From: Alphaproteobacteria bacterium
GTDB lineage: Bacteria; Pseudomonadota; Alphaproteobacteria; Bin95
Length of the DNA: 42,990 nucleotides
Direction: 5' to 3'
Assembly (NCBI GenBank): GCA_029978325.1
Contig: JAPOJR010000008.1
Location: 1-42,990, forward strand
How positions within the stretch are numbered: the stretch's first letter is position 1; each line of letters begins with the position of its first letter. This document shows positions 1 through 8,205 of this stretch, in pieces. The notes below the pieces were generated by a model. It searched no databases. It had not been told where the DNA came from and was given only the letters and a program-made list of their open reading frames with translations. A program made the translations under genes and the position numbers.

Positions 1-209
1 AGACCCAGTACAGCTTCTCCACCGACCCCTCGGCCAAGGGCGCGCCCACCGGCCACACGGTGGAAATCCGCGAGGCGCGCCTCTCCGCCGGTGCGGAGTT
101 CGTGGTTCTCATCTGCGGCGATATCATGACCATGCCCGGCCTGCCGCGCACCCCTGCCGCCGAGGCCATCGGCCTGAACGCAGCGGGCGAGGTGGAGGGG
201 CTGTTTTAG
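1..209 (+). CDS. fhs: Formate--tetrahydrofolate ligase, C-terminal end (partial)
   Basis: Only the last 68 codons are present, reading from base 3 to the TAG at 207-209. The peptide contains GAPTG, then a [11 protein letters not shown] stretch and ends in GLF, which is the characteristic C-terminus of formate-tetrahydrofolate ligase. This cytosolic enzyme uses ATP to make 10-formyl-tetrahydrofolate from formate and tetrahydrofolate in one-carbon metabolism. The catalytic P-loop part lies outside the window, so completeness cannot be judged. It ends 211 bases before the next gene, and that gap holds two dyad elements (listed separately). The family call is strong despite the short length because the tail motif is highly conserved. 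Confidence 0.9.
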   Translation, partial: TQYSFSTDPSAKGAPTGHTVEIREARLSAGAEFVVLICGDIMTMPGLPRTPAAEAIGLNAAGEVEGLF

Positions 210-263
210 CGCCACCGTTAGACCAACGCGCCTTCAACACCACCCTTCACGCTGAGGTGGCGC
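209..263 (+). terminator. Inverted repeat just after fhs, possible terminator
   Basis: An 8-base perfect inverted repeat, GCGCCACC at 209-216 and GGTGGCGC at 256-263, flanks a 39-base loop that starts at the fhs stop codon. No T-run follows, so if it ends transcription it is not a classical intrinsic terminator. It could be chance in GC-rich DNA. Confidence 0.25.
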
Positions 264-301
264 CGCAGGCGCCCCCGAAGCGCCGACATCGCGGATGGCC
301 G

Positions 302-340
302 CCTTCGAGGCTCGCTTTGCTCGCACCTCAGGCTGAAAGG
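302..340. repeat. REP-like imperfect palindrome in intergenic gap
   Basis: The segment begins CCTTCGAGG and ends CCTCAGGCTGAAAGG around a GCTCGCTTTGCTCGC centre, giving an imperfect palindrome. It resembles the short palindromic intergenic repeats common in alphaproteobacterial genomes (CCTTCGAG...CTCAGGATGAGG type). Only one copy is visible here, so the repeat status is inference from recall of the motif, not from copies in this window. Confidence 0.4.
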
Positions 341-420
341 CAGGGGGGCTTTTCTAGTCTCTCGCCCTGTCCTACGCTCTCTGGCAAGCACCAAACACCG
401 CCTGCCGGAGGAAACACGCC

Positions 421-2154
421 ATGGCCAAGATCGAAAAACTGCTGACAGAGGAAGTGCGCGCCGGCGAGGGCATCGTCCGCGTGCTGGAGGAAGCCGGGAT
501 CGACATGGTCTTCGGCATCCAGGGCGGCAATATGGGCCGGCTCTACGATGCGCTCTACGACCATCAGGACTCGGTGCGCGCTGTCCTGGTGCGGCACGAG
601 CAACTCGCCAGCGTCATGGCGGAGGTCTATGGCCGCCTGACCGGCAAGCCCGGCGTCTGCACCGGCCAGGGCATTTTCATGCTGGCCAACGCCTTCCTCG
701 GCACGTTGGAGGCGCAGTTCGGCTCCTCCCCCATGCTGTTCCTGACCGATTTCAGCGACGTTCACCCCTACACCCAGCACGCGCCCTATCAGAGCGGCAC
801 CGGCGACTATGGCGGCGTCGATACGCGCAAGGCGCTGGAGGCGATCACCAAGCAGACCCTGGTCGCCAGCCACCCGAACCAGGCGGTGCATGCCACTCAG
901 TTGGCGATCAAGCACGCGCTGACGGGCGAGCGCGGGCCGGTCGGCGTCATCTATCACAGCCAAGCGCTTTCGGGGAATGTGGACCCGAACGCCCGGCCCT
1001 TCCTCTATTCCACCAAAAACTACCTGCCGAGCCCGCAGCCGGCCGACCCTGCCAGTGTCCAGGCCGCCGCCGCGGCCCTGCGCAAGGCGGAGCGCCCGGT
1101 GATCATCGCCGGCAACGGTGTGCGCATCGCCGGCGCCTATCACGAACTGGAGGTGCTGGCCGGCCTGATCGGCGCGCCGGTGGCGACCAGCGCCTCCGGC
1201 AAGGGCGTTTATGCGGAGACTGCGGATTGGGCGCTCGGCGTTTGCGGCAATTTTGGCCAGCCGACCGCCAACCACGTCATCGGCCAGGCCGACCTGGTGC
1301 TGGCCGTCGGCACCCGCCTCGGCCCGGCAGATACCGCGAACGAGAACCCGGCCCTGATCGACCCGGCCCGCCAGACCATTATCCAGATCGAGGTCGAGCC
1401 GAAGAACGCCAGCTGGACTTTCCCTTGCGATGTGTCCGTCATTGGCGACGCCAAGCTGGCGCTCGCTCAGATCGAGCGGGAAATCGTCGCCGAGGGCGCG
1501 CCCACTTCTGACGCGCTGGCGAAGCGCAAGGCGGCGCTCGATGCGGCGCGGGAGGCGCACAACTTCTTCCGCGGCCCGGATTATGACTCGGATGAAGCCC
1601 CGATCATGCCGCAGCGCCTGTTCAAGGAGCTTCTGGCCGCCACCGACGACGACGCCATCTTCACCCTGGATGCCGGCGAGAACCGCCTGTTCTCCGTCCA
1701 CTATTTCCAGTGCAAGAGCGCAGGCTCCATGCTGATGCCCGGCATCGGCGCCATGGGCTACGCCGTCCCGGCGGCGCTGGCGGCAAAGCTTGTCTATCCG
1801 GAGCGCCAGGTGCTCTCGATCTCCGGCGACGGCGGCTTCTCCATGGCGCTGAACGGCATCATGACCGCCCGTGACGAGAACATCCCGATCGTCTCGGTCA
1901 TCATGAACAACTCGGCGCTGGGCTGGGTGAAGCACGGCCAGGGCAACCGCACCATCGCCTCGACCTTTGCCGAGATGGACTTTGCCAACATCGCCAAGTC
2001 CATGGGCGTGCACGGCATCCGCGTCACCGACCCGTCGGAACTGGCCGGTGCGCTGGACGAGGCCTTGAACTGCGGCCAGCCGTGCGTGGTGGACGTGGTC
2101 ACCAGCTTCAAGCCCAGCTTCCGCGACGTCACCAGCCCGCTGGCGGCGGGGTAG
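421..2154 (+). CDS. Thiamine-diphosphate-dependent enzyme, acetolactate synthase-like (TPP enzyme 1)
   Basis: A 577-residue cytosolic protein with the three-domain layout of the acetolactate synthase/benzoylformate decarboxylase superfamily. The N-terminal pyrimidine-binding domain has the cofactor-activating glutamate at E60 in RHEQLASVMAEVYGR. A central nucleotide-fold domain follows, and the C-terminal TPP/Mg domain has G469-D470-G471 and N496-N497 with the normal spacing. The start is supported by GGAGG at 407-411. Members decarboxylate 2-oxoacids or transfer the resulting carbanion; the substrate cannot be read from the sequence. It is unlikely to be the housekeeping IlvB, because no small regulatory subunit gene follows and two more divergent relatives sit within 6 kb. 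It ends 16 bases from the convergent cupin gene. Confidence 0.85.
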   Translation: MAKIEKLLTEEVRAGEGIVRVLEEAGIDMVFGIQGGNMGRLYDALYDHQDSVRAVLVRHEQLASVMAEVYGRLTGKPGVCTGQGIFMLANAFLGTLEAQFGSSPMLFLTDFSDVHPYTQHAPYQSGTGDYGGVDTRKALEAITKQTLVASHPNQAVHATQLAIKHALTGERGPVGVIYHSQALSGNVDPNARPFLYSTKNYLPSPQPADPASVQAAAAALRKAERPVIIAGNGVRIAGAYHELEVLAGLIGAPVATSASGKGVYAETADWALGVCGNFGQPTANHVIGQADLVLAVGTRLGPADTANENPALIDPARQTIIQIEVEPKNASWTFPCDVSVIGDAKLALAQIEREIVAEGAPTSDALAKRKAALDAAREAHNFFRGPDYDSDEAPIMPQRLFKELLAATDDDAIFTLDAGENRLFSVHYFQCKSAGSMLMPGIGAMGYAVPAALAAKLVYPERQVLSISGDGGFSMALNGIMTARDENIPIVSVIMNNSALGWVKHGQGNRTIASTFAEMDFANIAKSMGVHGIRVTDPSELAGALDEALNCGQPCVVDVVTSFKPSFRDVTSPLAAG

Positions 2155-2170
2155 GCAAAACCGTCCGGTC

Positions 2171-2581
2171 TCAGGCGACGATTACATAGACCTTGCGCAA
2201 GGTCTCTGTGATGTCCCAGCGACCGGACCAGCCTTTCGGCAGGGTAATGACGGTGCCGGCTTCCAGCGGCCAGATTGTGCCGTCGGCATCGGTGATCCGG
2301 CCTTTGCCACTGATGATCGTGGCGGTCTCGCAATCCTGACGGTTCTGGATCGGCCACCCGCCCGGCTCGCATTCCCAGACGCCGACATGTATGCCGTCTG
2401 CTTTGTGAATGACGGCAGACGAGACTTGCGGGTCGCCGCTATCCGCGCCGGCGCGTTGGCCTGCCGGCGTCAGGATCATGGTGGTAGCGCCGGCGGCGGA
2501 GGGAATGTTTGTGGTCATTGCGAAAGCGTCCCTGCGGATACGGTCATCGTTGGCCCGCATCTGATCATAGGCGGCGACCAT
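2171..2581 (-). CDS. Cupin-domain protein (DUF861/cupin_3-like)
   Basis: A 136-residue small protein whose second half (VGVWECEPGGW...ATIISGKGRITDADG...VITLPKGWSGRWDI) matches the single-barrel cupin seen in DUF861 proteins related to ureidoglycine aminohydrolase and ethanolamine-utilisation EutQ. Histidine metal ligands of classical cupins are largely absent, as in many DUF861 members, so no reaction is assigned. The ATG at 2581 overlaps the TAA of the upstream dehydrogenase gene by one base (TAATG), which suggests translational coupling. The first 21 codons have coding-like GC-rich third positions, supporting this start; an alternative ATG is at 2518 (115 residues). It probably works with the neighbouring dehydrogenase and TPP enzymes. 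Confidence 0.75.
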   Translation of the reverse strand: MVAAYDQMRANDDRIRRDAFAMTTNIPSAAGATTMILTPAGQRAGADSGDPQVSSAVIHKADGIHVGVWECEPGGWPIQNRQDCETATIISGKGRITDADGTIWPLEAGTVITLPKGWSGRWDITETLRKVYVIVA

Positions 2582-3606
2582 TATCCACCCAATTGCCGAC
2601 GGATGATCTGGAGGTTGTCGGTGCCGGGCTGTAACTCGCCCTGGTAGATGCGGCGGCTCACATCGACAATGGCGTCGCTGACCGGCGATGGCCGGCCCTT
2701 GGCCCGAAGCGTGTCGGCGATGGCGCCGTTGATCAGGTCGACTTCGCTGTAGCGGCCCTTCATGTGATCCTGCAGCACGGTGTTAATGGCGGTTGGCCCG
2801 ACATCGCGGATGATCTTGTCAAGCAACGTTTCCAGCAGGCTGTTGGTGCTTTCCACATCCTCCGGCTTCAGGCCGAAGATCGGCACGATGCGATAGCCGA
2901 GGATCTGGCCCGCTTCCAGCGCTTCCGTACCCGAGTGCAGGAACAGGTCGCGGATGCCGGGCAGTTGCACCAGTTGCTCGTTCGTCGTGCCCAGCAGAGC
3001 CTTCAGCGCCATGGTCATGGCATTGACTGTGAGCTTCATCCACTTGGCCGACAACACGTCCTCGCACACCTCGACCCGGCCGGCGTGTTGCATGATCGCC
3101 ACCGCATCGCCGACCCGCGCGACCTGCACCGGATCGAATGCGCCGACGCCGAACCAGGTCTTTTCGCGGATCGTGCTGCGTGTCACCAAGCCGGGCTCGA
3201 ACATCTGCGAGGCCAGCTCCACCACACATCCGACCGTGCGCTCGGCGCCGACAATGCCTGCGATCATCTCCGCCGTCATGGCGTTCTGCGCTGCGATCAG
3301 CAGGCCGTCGTTGGCGAGGTAGGGCTTGATGAATTCGGTCAGCCAGCGCGAATCATAGGCTTTGGAGGTCAGCAGGACCCGGTCGAACTTGTGGTGCAGG
3401 GTACAGACATCCGCCAGGTGGAGAGCGTTCACCGCGACGTGGAATTCCTCGGTCTTGGTGCGGATCGTAAGGCCGTTCGCCCGCATTGCCTCTACATGCG
3501 CCGGCCATTGGTCGATCATGGTAACGTCAAGCCCTGCGCGGATCAGGTCGGCGGCGATGCAACTGCCGTTGGCTCCCGAGGCAAGAACGGCGATTTTCCC
3601 GGACAT
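2581..3606 (-). CDS. Ketopantoate reductase-family dehydrogenase (ApbA/PanE-like)
   Basis: A 341-residue protein starting MSGKIAVLASGANG, a slightly degenerate Rossmann NAD(P)-binding loop in which the usual GxGxxG reads ASGANG. The central KLTVNAMTM segment is the conserved catalytic-lysine/asparagine region of 2-dehydropantoate 2-reductases, and the C-terminal helical domain ends with the family's substrate-binding part (KGRYSEVDLINGAI). The start at 3606 has GAAGG upstream; an in-frame extension to 3768 would overlap the divergent TPP gene and looks non-coding. Family members reduce ketopantoate or related 2-oxoacids with NADPH. Its place between TPP 2-oxoacid enzymes suggests a paralogue acting on another 2-oxo or 2-hydroxy acid rather than pantothenate synthesis (inference). 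It is divergent from the TPP gene at 3740. Confidence 0.85.
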   Translation of the reverse strand: MSGKIAVLASGANGSCIAADLIRAGLDVTMIDQWPAHVEAMRANGLTIRTKTEEFHVAVNALHLADVCTLHHKFDRVLLTSKAYDSRWLTEFIKPYLANDGLLIAAQNAMTAEMIAGIVGAERTVGCVVELASQMFEPGLVTRSTIREKTWFGVGAFDPVQVARVGDAVAIMQHAGRVEVCEDVLSAKWMKLTVNAMTMALKALLGTTNEQLVQLPGIRDLFLHSGTEALEAGQILGYRIVPIFGLKPEDVESTNSLLETLLDKIIRDVGPTAINTVLQDHMKGRYSEVDLINGAIADTLRAKGRPSPVSDAIVDVSRRIYQGELQPGTDNLQIIRRQLGG

Positions 3607-3739
3607 CGACTTGGACCTTCGTTTCGTTAGGCAGCTGCACACAAAGTGCGTCCTCCAACATTGCCGCATGCGGGGTTCGGTGCCTATACTTTCGTGTTGA
3701 CCAATTTCCGGCCGGGATCGGCCCCAGGAGTTTCCCCCC

Positions 3740-5467
3740 ATGAGTGAAAAGAAAACAGTCGTCGGCACCGGCGGCGAATTGCTGATGCACCAGCTCGTCG
3801 CCCAGGGCGTCGACTATGCCTTCACCAACACCGGCAGTGCGGAGGCGGGCTTCTTCGATGCCTTCCTGACCGTCAAGGGCGTACAGCCGATCCTGCTGCT
3901 GAACGAGGCGCTGGTGCTCTCTGCCGCCGATGGCTATGCCAAGGCCGCCAAGAAGCCGGCGTTCGTCAACGTCCACCTGGCCGCCGGCACGCGCCAGGGC
4001 ACGGGCCAGTTGTTCAACTCCTATTTCGACGGCACGCCGATGGTGGTGACCGCCGCACTGCGCGACAACGGCTCGTTCGGCGACCACAACCCGCTGGGCG
4101 CGCAGGCCGGCTTCTCGCAGATGAGCACCGTCCAGGACGTCACCAAGAACCGGTGGGAGGTCACCGACCCCCGCGGCATCCCGATGGCCACCCGCCGCGC
4201 CTTCAAGGAGGCGATGAGCATGCCCTCCGGCCCGGTCTATGTCGCCTATGACGGCCTCGCCCTGGATGCGAAGAACGTTGAGGCCCTGATCGAGACGGCG
4301 AAGCCGCTGGAACTCGCCATGGCGCCGCAGATGTCCACCCTGGAGGCCATGCACGACGCCCTCCTCAACGCCCAGAAGCCGCTGCTTCTGGCCGGTCCGG
4401 ACATTCACGCGGCCAAGGCACACGAGGAAGTGCTGCAACTGGCGGAGAACTACTCCCTGCCCGTCGCGCACAACATGTTCGACTATTCGGCCTTCCCGCT
4501 GCGCCATCCGAACTATGTCGGCCCGATCGACCTGATGGACGACAGCGGCTACGACGTGGTCATCACCGTCGGCTACCGCCAGAGCACGCGGGCCGGCGCC
4601 GGCGATCACCGCTTCAAGGATGCCGGCACGATCATCGCCATCGGCCATGACCCGAACCTGATCGGCAACACCCATAACGTCGATATCGGCGTTGTCGGCA
4701 ATGTCAGGCACTCGGTGGCCGCCCTGAATGCGCTCTGGAAGCCGGACCACGCCAACCTCGCCCATATCCAGAAGCGCAAGCAGGAACTGGCGGCGCAGGC
4801 CAAGGCACGCGCCACCAAGATGGTGGAGCGGGCTGCCAAGCTTTCCGGCGACAAGCCGATCCACCCGGATTTCCTCGGCTACACCATGGGCAAATGCCTG
4901 GCGGAAAACACCATGCTGGTGTCGGAAGCCTTCCGGGCCGCCGACCAGCTCATGCCGCTGGGCTATGCGGAAAACGAGTGGGATTACGTCCGCACCTACG
5001 GCGCCAGCCTCGGCTACGGCCCTGGCAGCGCGGTCGGCGCGCAGTTGGGTGCACCGGACCGTCCGGTGACGCTCGGCCTCGGCGATGGCGCGGTGATGTA
5101 CTCGTCCAGTGCGTTCTGGAGCATGGCGCGCTACGGCCTGCCGATCCTGACCGTGGTCTTCAACAACATGCAGTACCAGACGGTGCGGGCGAACTTCGCT
5201 GGCTGGGGCGGCAACATGGCGGCGCAGAACAAGTATCCGGAGACCTTCCTAGGCGATCCGGAAATTGACTTCGTCATGCTGGCCAAAGCCCAGGGCATCG
5301 AGGGCCAGCGCGTCGACGATCCGGGCGACCTGGAGAAGGCGCTGAAGCGCGGCTCCGACGCCCAGGCCGCCGGCGAGCCCTATCTGCTCGACGTCCGCAT
5401 CACCAATGTCGGCGCCGGCGCGGACCAGAGCTGGTACATGCCGCACAAGGTCGGCGCGGCGCACTAA
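3740..5467 (+). CDS. Thiamine-diphosphate-dependent enzyme, benzoylformate decarboxylase/acetolactate synthase-like (TPP enzyme 2)
   Basis: A 575-residue member of the TPP superfamily. The cofactor glutamate is E56 (LNEALVLSAADGYAKA) and the TPP/Mg motif is G448-D449-G450 with N475-N476. The start has AGGAG at 3726-3730, nine bases upstream. The N-terminal domain (TNTGSAEAGFFDAFLTV) is clearly different from TPP enzymes 1 and 3, so the three are not recent duplicates. The substrate is unknown; a 2-oxoacid decarboxylase or carboligase is the family expectation. It is followed 75 bases later by the racemase-like gene on the same strand and probably shares a transcript with it and with TPP enzyme 3. 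Confidence 0.85.
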   Translation: MSEKKTVVGTGGELLMHQLVAQGVDYAFTNTGSAEAGFFDAFLTVKGVQPILLLNEALVLSAADGYAKAAKKPAFVNVHLAAGTRQGTGQLFNSYFDGTPMVVTAALRDNGSFGDHNPLGAQAGFSQMSTVQDVTKNRWEVTDPRGIPMATRRAFKEAMSMPSGPVYVAYDGLALDAKNVEALIETAKPLELAMAPQMSTLEAMHDALLNAQKPLLLAGPDIHAAKAHEEVLQLAENYSLPVAHNMFDYSAFPLRHPNYVGPIDLMDDSGYDVVITVGYRQSTRAGAGDHRFKDAGTIIAIGHDPNLIGNTHNVDIGVVGNVRHSVAALNALWKPDHANLAHIQKRKQELAAQAKARATKMVERAAKLSGDKPIHPDFLGYTMGKCLAENTMLVSEAFRAADQLMPLGYAENEWDYVRTYGASLGYGPGSAVGAQLGAPDRPVTLGLGDGAVMYSSSAFWSMARYGLPILTVVFNNMQYQTVRANFAGWGGNMAAQNKYPETFLGDPEIDFVMLAKAQGIEGQRVDDPGDLEKALKRGSDAQAAGEPYLLDVRITNVGAGADQSWYMPHKVGAAH

Positions 5468-5542
5468 GCCGGAGCCTGTGGATCGGGAGGCCTTGGCCGT
5501 TGGCGCAAGGCCTCCGTCCTGGCTTCAAACGGGGATCGGCGC

Positions 5543-6385
5543 ATGCGCATATGGCACCAGAGCTTTACCGACCTCGACATGGTGCCGCTATATCGGCGCA
5601 CCCTGATTGAGCATGCGGCAAAGGCCGTCGATTCCGGCGTGGACGTGGTCGTCCACGGCTTGCGGCCCGGCACCTATGGCGACAGTTTCGTGCCGATCGA
5701 CGCCATCCGGCACCATTACCTTGAAACGTTGAACGAGCGGCAGATCGTCGAGGCGGCGTTGACGGCAGAGCGAGATGGCTACGACGCCGTTGCACTCGCT
5801 TGCTTCTATGACCCTGGCTTGCGCTCGGCGCGGTCTCTGGTGGATATCCCGGTGGCCGGGCTATCGGAGTCGGCGATGCTGGTGGCCTGTTCGTTGGGGC
5901 ATAAATTTGCCCTGATCGCGCTCAATGAGGATCAGCGTGCCCAGCATGAGGAAATCGCCCACGCCTATCGCCTGGAAAATCGGTTGGCCGCGTCCATTGC
6001 CATGGAGCCGGCAATCGATGAATACATGCTGGAGGGCGACGATCGGACGACGCAGCCGATTGTTGACGGCTTTCACCGGGCCTGCCGCAAGGCTCTGGCT
6101 GCCGGAGCCGACGTCATCATTCCGGGCGACGGTGTCCTAAACGAGTTCGTTTGGCGTAAAGGTCTGATGCAATTCGAAAATGCAACGGTACTGGACGCGC
6201 TTGGCACGCTATTCCGCTATGCCGCGTTCCTGGCGGGGACGCGCCGGTCGCTGGGCCTTGGCGTTAGTCGGGTCCGCCACTACGCCAAACCGTCTGAGGC
6301 TATGTTGCAGCACGCCCGCAGCTTTGCTGGAGTGGCGCCGATGGCAGAAATCGCGTTTTCCGGCAAGTCGCCGCGTTCGGCCTAG
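5543..6385 (+). CDS. Asp/Glu/hydantoin racemase-like protein lacking the second catalytic cysteine
   Basis: A 280-residue protein of the Asp/Glu/hydantoin racemase superfamily, which also includes maleate isomerase and arylmalonate decarboxylase. The first half carries the conserved catalytic cysteine, C87 in ALACFYDPG, followed by DIPVAGLSESAML typical of hydantoin-racemase-like proteins. At the position of the second catalytic cysteine (usually in a GC[AT]G-like loop) the sequence is IIPGDGVLNEF, with D196 in place of cysteine. A two-base racemisation is therefore doubtful; a one-cysteine isomerase, decarboxylase or lyase is possible, by analogy with arylmalonate decarboxylase, which keeps one cysteine (though the other one). 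It lies between two TPP enzyme genes on the same strand. The ribosome-binding site is weak (GGGGAT). Confidence 0.8.
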   Translation: MRIWHQSFTDLDMVPLYRRTLIEHAAKAVDSGVDVVVHGLRPGTYGDSFVPIDAIRHHYLETLNERQIVEAALTAERDGYDAVALACFYDPGLRSARSLVDIPVAGLSESAMLVACSLGHKFALIALNEDQRAQHEEIAHAYRLENRLAASIAMEPAIDEYMLEGDDRTTQPIVDGFHRACRKALAAGADVIIPGDGVLNEFVWRKGLMQFENATVLDALGTLFRYAAFLAGTRRSLGLGVSRVRHYAKPSEAMLQHARSFAGVAPMAEIAFSGKSPRSA

Positions 6386-6468
6386 CCGGTCAGGTGCGCC
6401 TCGACTCGGTGCCGGTCAGCCCGTACAGTTTCCGCCAAGAGCCAGCTTTCTGACCGAAGGAAAAAATC

Positions 6469-8199
6469 ATGTCGCCGCAGGATCAAATGCTTTCCGCCAA
6501 AACCCGCACCATCCCTGTCTACCAGGCGCTAGCTGAGGACATCAAAGCCATGGGTGTTGAGGCCGTCTTCGGCCTGATGAGTGACGACACCGCCCATTTC
6601 GGCGTAACACTGGATGCGCTCGGCATAAAGTTCATAGGCGCGCGGCACGAGAATATCGCGCTGGTCATGGCGGACGCCTGGGCGCAGGCGACGGGCAAGC
6701 TGGCGGTCGCCTGCGTCGGGCGCGGCCCGGCCCTGGCCAATGGTCTGCACGGCGCGACTTTTGCCAGCCGCACCGGCAACAGCACGTTGATCATTTATGG
6801 CGAAGCGCCGATCACGCCGGCGCGGGCCAATACCGGCGGTCCGGACTATAAGGCTCTGGACCAGGTGGGCGTGCTGCGCGCCGCCGGGATCAAGGCCTAT
6901 ATGCCGACCACCGGCGGACAGGCCCGCAAGCTGTTGGCTGACGCGGCGGCGGAGGCGGCGCAGGGGCAGGCGGTTGCCTATCTGATGCCGGTGAACGTCC
7001 AGTTGGAAGAGATCGAGGTGCCCGTGGACGCGCCGCCGCCGGCGCCGATCTGTGCGGCTCCGCTGCCGTTGCGGAATGTCGGACCCGCACGGGAGCAGAC
7101 CATCGCGTCTGCCGCCGCTGTCCTGAGCAAGGCAAAACGGCCGTTAATCCTGGCGGGATGGGGCTCCTACAAATCCGGCGCGCGCGACGCCCTGATGGCC
7201 CTGGCGGAAAAGACCGGCGCGCTGCTGGCCACATCCGCCCGCGGGAAGGACATGTTCAAGGGCCATCGGCTGAACCTTGGCATTCTGGGGTCGTTCTCGC
7301 ATTCGCTCGGTCGCCGCATGGCGGCGCAGGCTGATTGCATCATGGTGTTCGGCGCTGGCCTGAACGTGTTGACCATGAGTTTCGGCGAGACATTTCCGCC
7401 GGTGCCGTTGATCCATGTCGATGCGGTGCGCGCGCATATCGGCCGGTGGACGCCAGCGGATGTTTCGGTCGTGGGCGATGCCCGGCAGGTTGCGGAACAG
7501 TTGACAGCCGCGGTCGCCGACCGCTCCGCTGCCGACAAGCCGTTCCATTCAGCGGAGAACCTGGCGGTGATCGGGCAATTCAGCATCACCGAAGATTTCC
7601 AGCCGATGAACACAGCCCGCACTGTGGATATGCGCTCGCTGGCGGTTGCCTTGAACGACATGTTGCCGAAGCAACGCAACATGACATATGACGGCGGCAA
7701 CTTCCTGGGCGTCGTGCCGTATTTCGACGTGCCCGGGCCCGGCCATTTCAAGATGGTCAGCGACTTTGCGTCCATCGGCCTCGGCTTCGGCGCGGCGATG
7801 GGCTTTGCCAAGGCCAGACCGGAGGTTCCGACCGTGCTGGTCATCGGCGACGGCGGTTTCGCCATGACCATGGGCGAACTGGAAACCGTGGTGCGCGAGG
7901 ACCTGCCCCTGGTCGTCGTCTGCATGAACGACTGCGCCTATGGAGCGGAGGTTCATTTCCTGCGGATGCGGCAATTGCCGGCGCAAAAGGCATTTTTCCC
8001 GGATGTCGACTATGCGCCGATTGCCGAAGCGCTGGGCTATGAGGCGCACACCATCCGCACACTGGACCAGCTGGAGGCTCTGCGGCCCTTGCTGGAGAAT
8101 CCCGAAGGCCCGATCTTCCTGGATTGCAAGATCAACGCCGATGTGGCTGCACCCTTCATGAGCGAGATCGCAGCCGCAGACGCCCGCGCCTACGGCTAA
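6469..8199 (+). CDS. Thiamine-diphosphate-dependent enzyme, acetolactate synthase-like (TPP enzyme 3)
   Basis: A 576-residue TPP superfamily enzyme with E61 in GARHENIALVMADAWAQ and G460-D461-G462 followed by N487-D488, so the usual second asparagine is aspartate. The middle domain (KRPLILAGWGSYKSGARDAL) is a typical nucleotide-fold domain of this family. AAGGAAA lies about eight bases before the ATG. The substrate is unknown. It is the third such enzyme in the cluster and the last gene of the apparent 3740-8199 transcript. Its stop lies only six bases from the convergent SnoaL-like gene. Confidence 0.85.
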   Translation: MSPQDQMLSAKTRTIPVYQALAEDIKAMGVEAVFGLMSDDTAHFGVTLDALGIKFIGARHENIALVMADAWAQATGKLAVACVGRGPALANGLHGATFASRTGNSTLIIYGEAPITPARANTGGPDYKALDQVGVLRAAGIKAYMPTTGGQARKLLADAAAEAAQGQAVAYLMPVNVQLEEIEVPVDAPPPAPICAAPLPLRNVGPAREQTIASAAAVLSKAKRPLILAGWGSYKSGARDALMALAEKTGALLATSARGKDMFKGHRLNLGILGSFSHSLGRRMAAQADCIMVFGAGLNVLTMSFGETFPPVPLIHVDAVRAHIGRWTPADVSVVGDARQVAEQLTAAVADRSAADKPFHSAENLAVIGQFSITEDFQPMNTARTVDMRSLAVALNDMLPKQRNMTYDGGNFLGVVPYFDVPGPGHFKMVSDFASIGLGFGAAMGFAKARPEVPTVLVIGDGGFAMTMGELETVVREDLPLVVVCMNDCAYGAEVHFLRMRQLPAQKAFFPDVDYAPIAEALGYEAHTIRTLDQLEALRPLLENPEGPIFLDCKINADVAAPFMSEIAAADARAYG

Positions 8200-8205
8200 C
8201 GCCGG

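Noticed and set aside
328..2013. 561-codon open frame opposite TPP enzyme 1
   Set aside because: Arginine/histidine/valine-rich low-complexity translation with no recognisable domain, lying entirely antisense to a well-conserved gene; typical mirror frame of GC-rich DNA.
421..2154. Assignment of TPP enzyme 1 as IlvB acetolactate synthase
   Set aside because: No ilvH or ilvC neighbour, and two more divergent relatives are clustered with it; the substrate cannot be set from motifs.
3527..4864. 445-codon open frame opposite TPP enzyme 2
   Set aside because: Antisense shadow, compositionally biased, overlapping two real genes.
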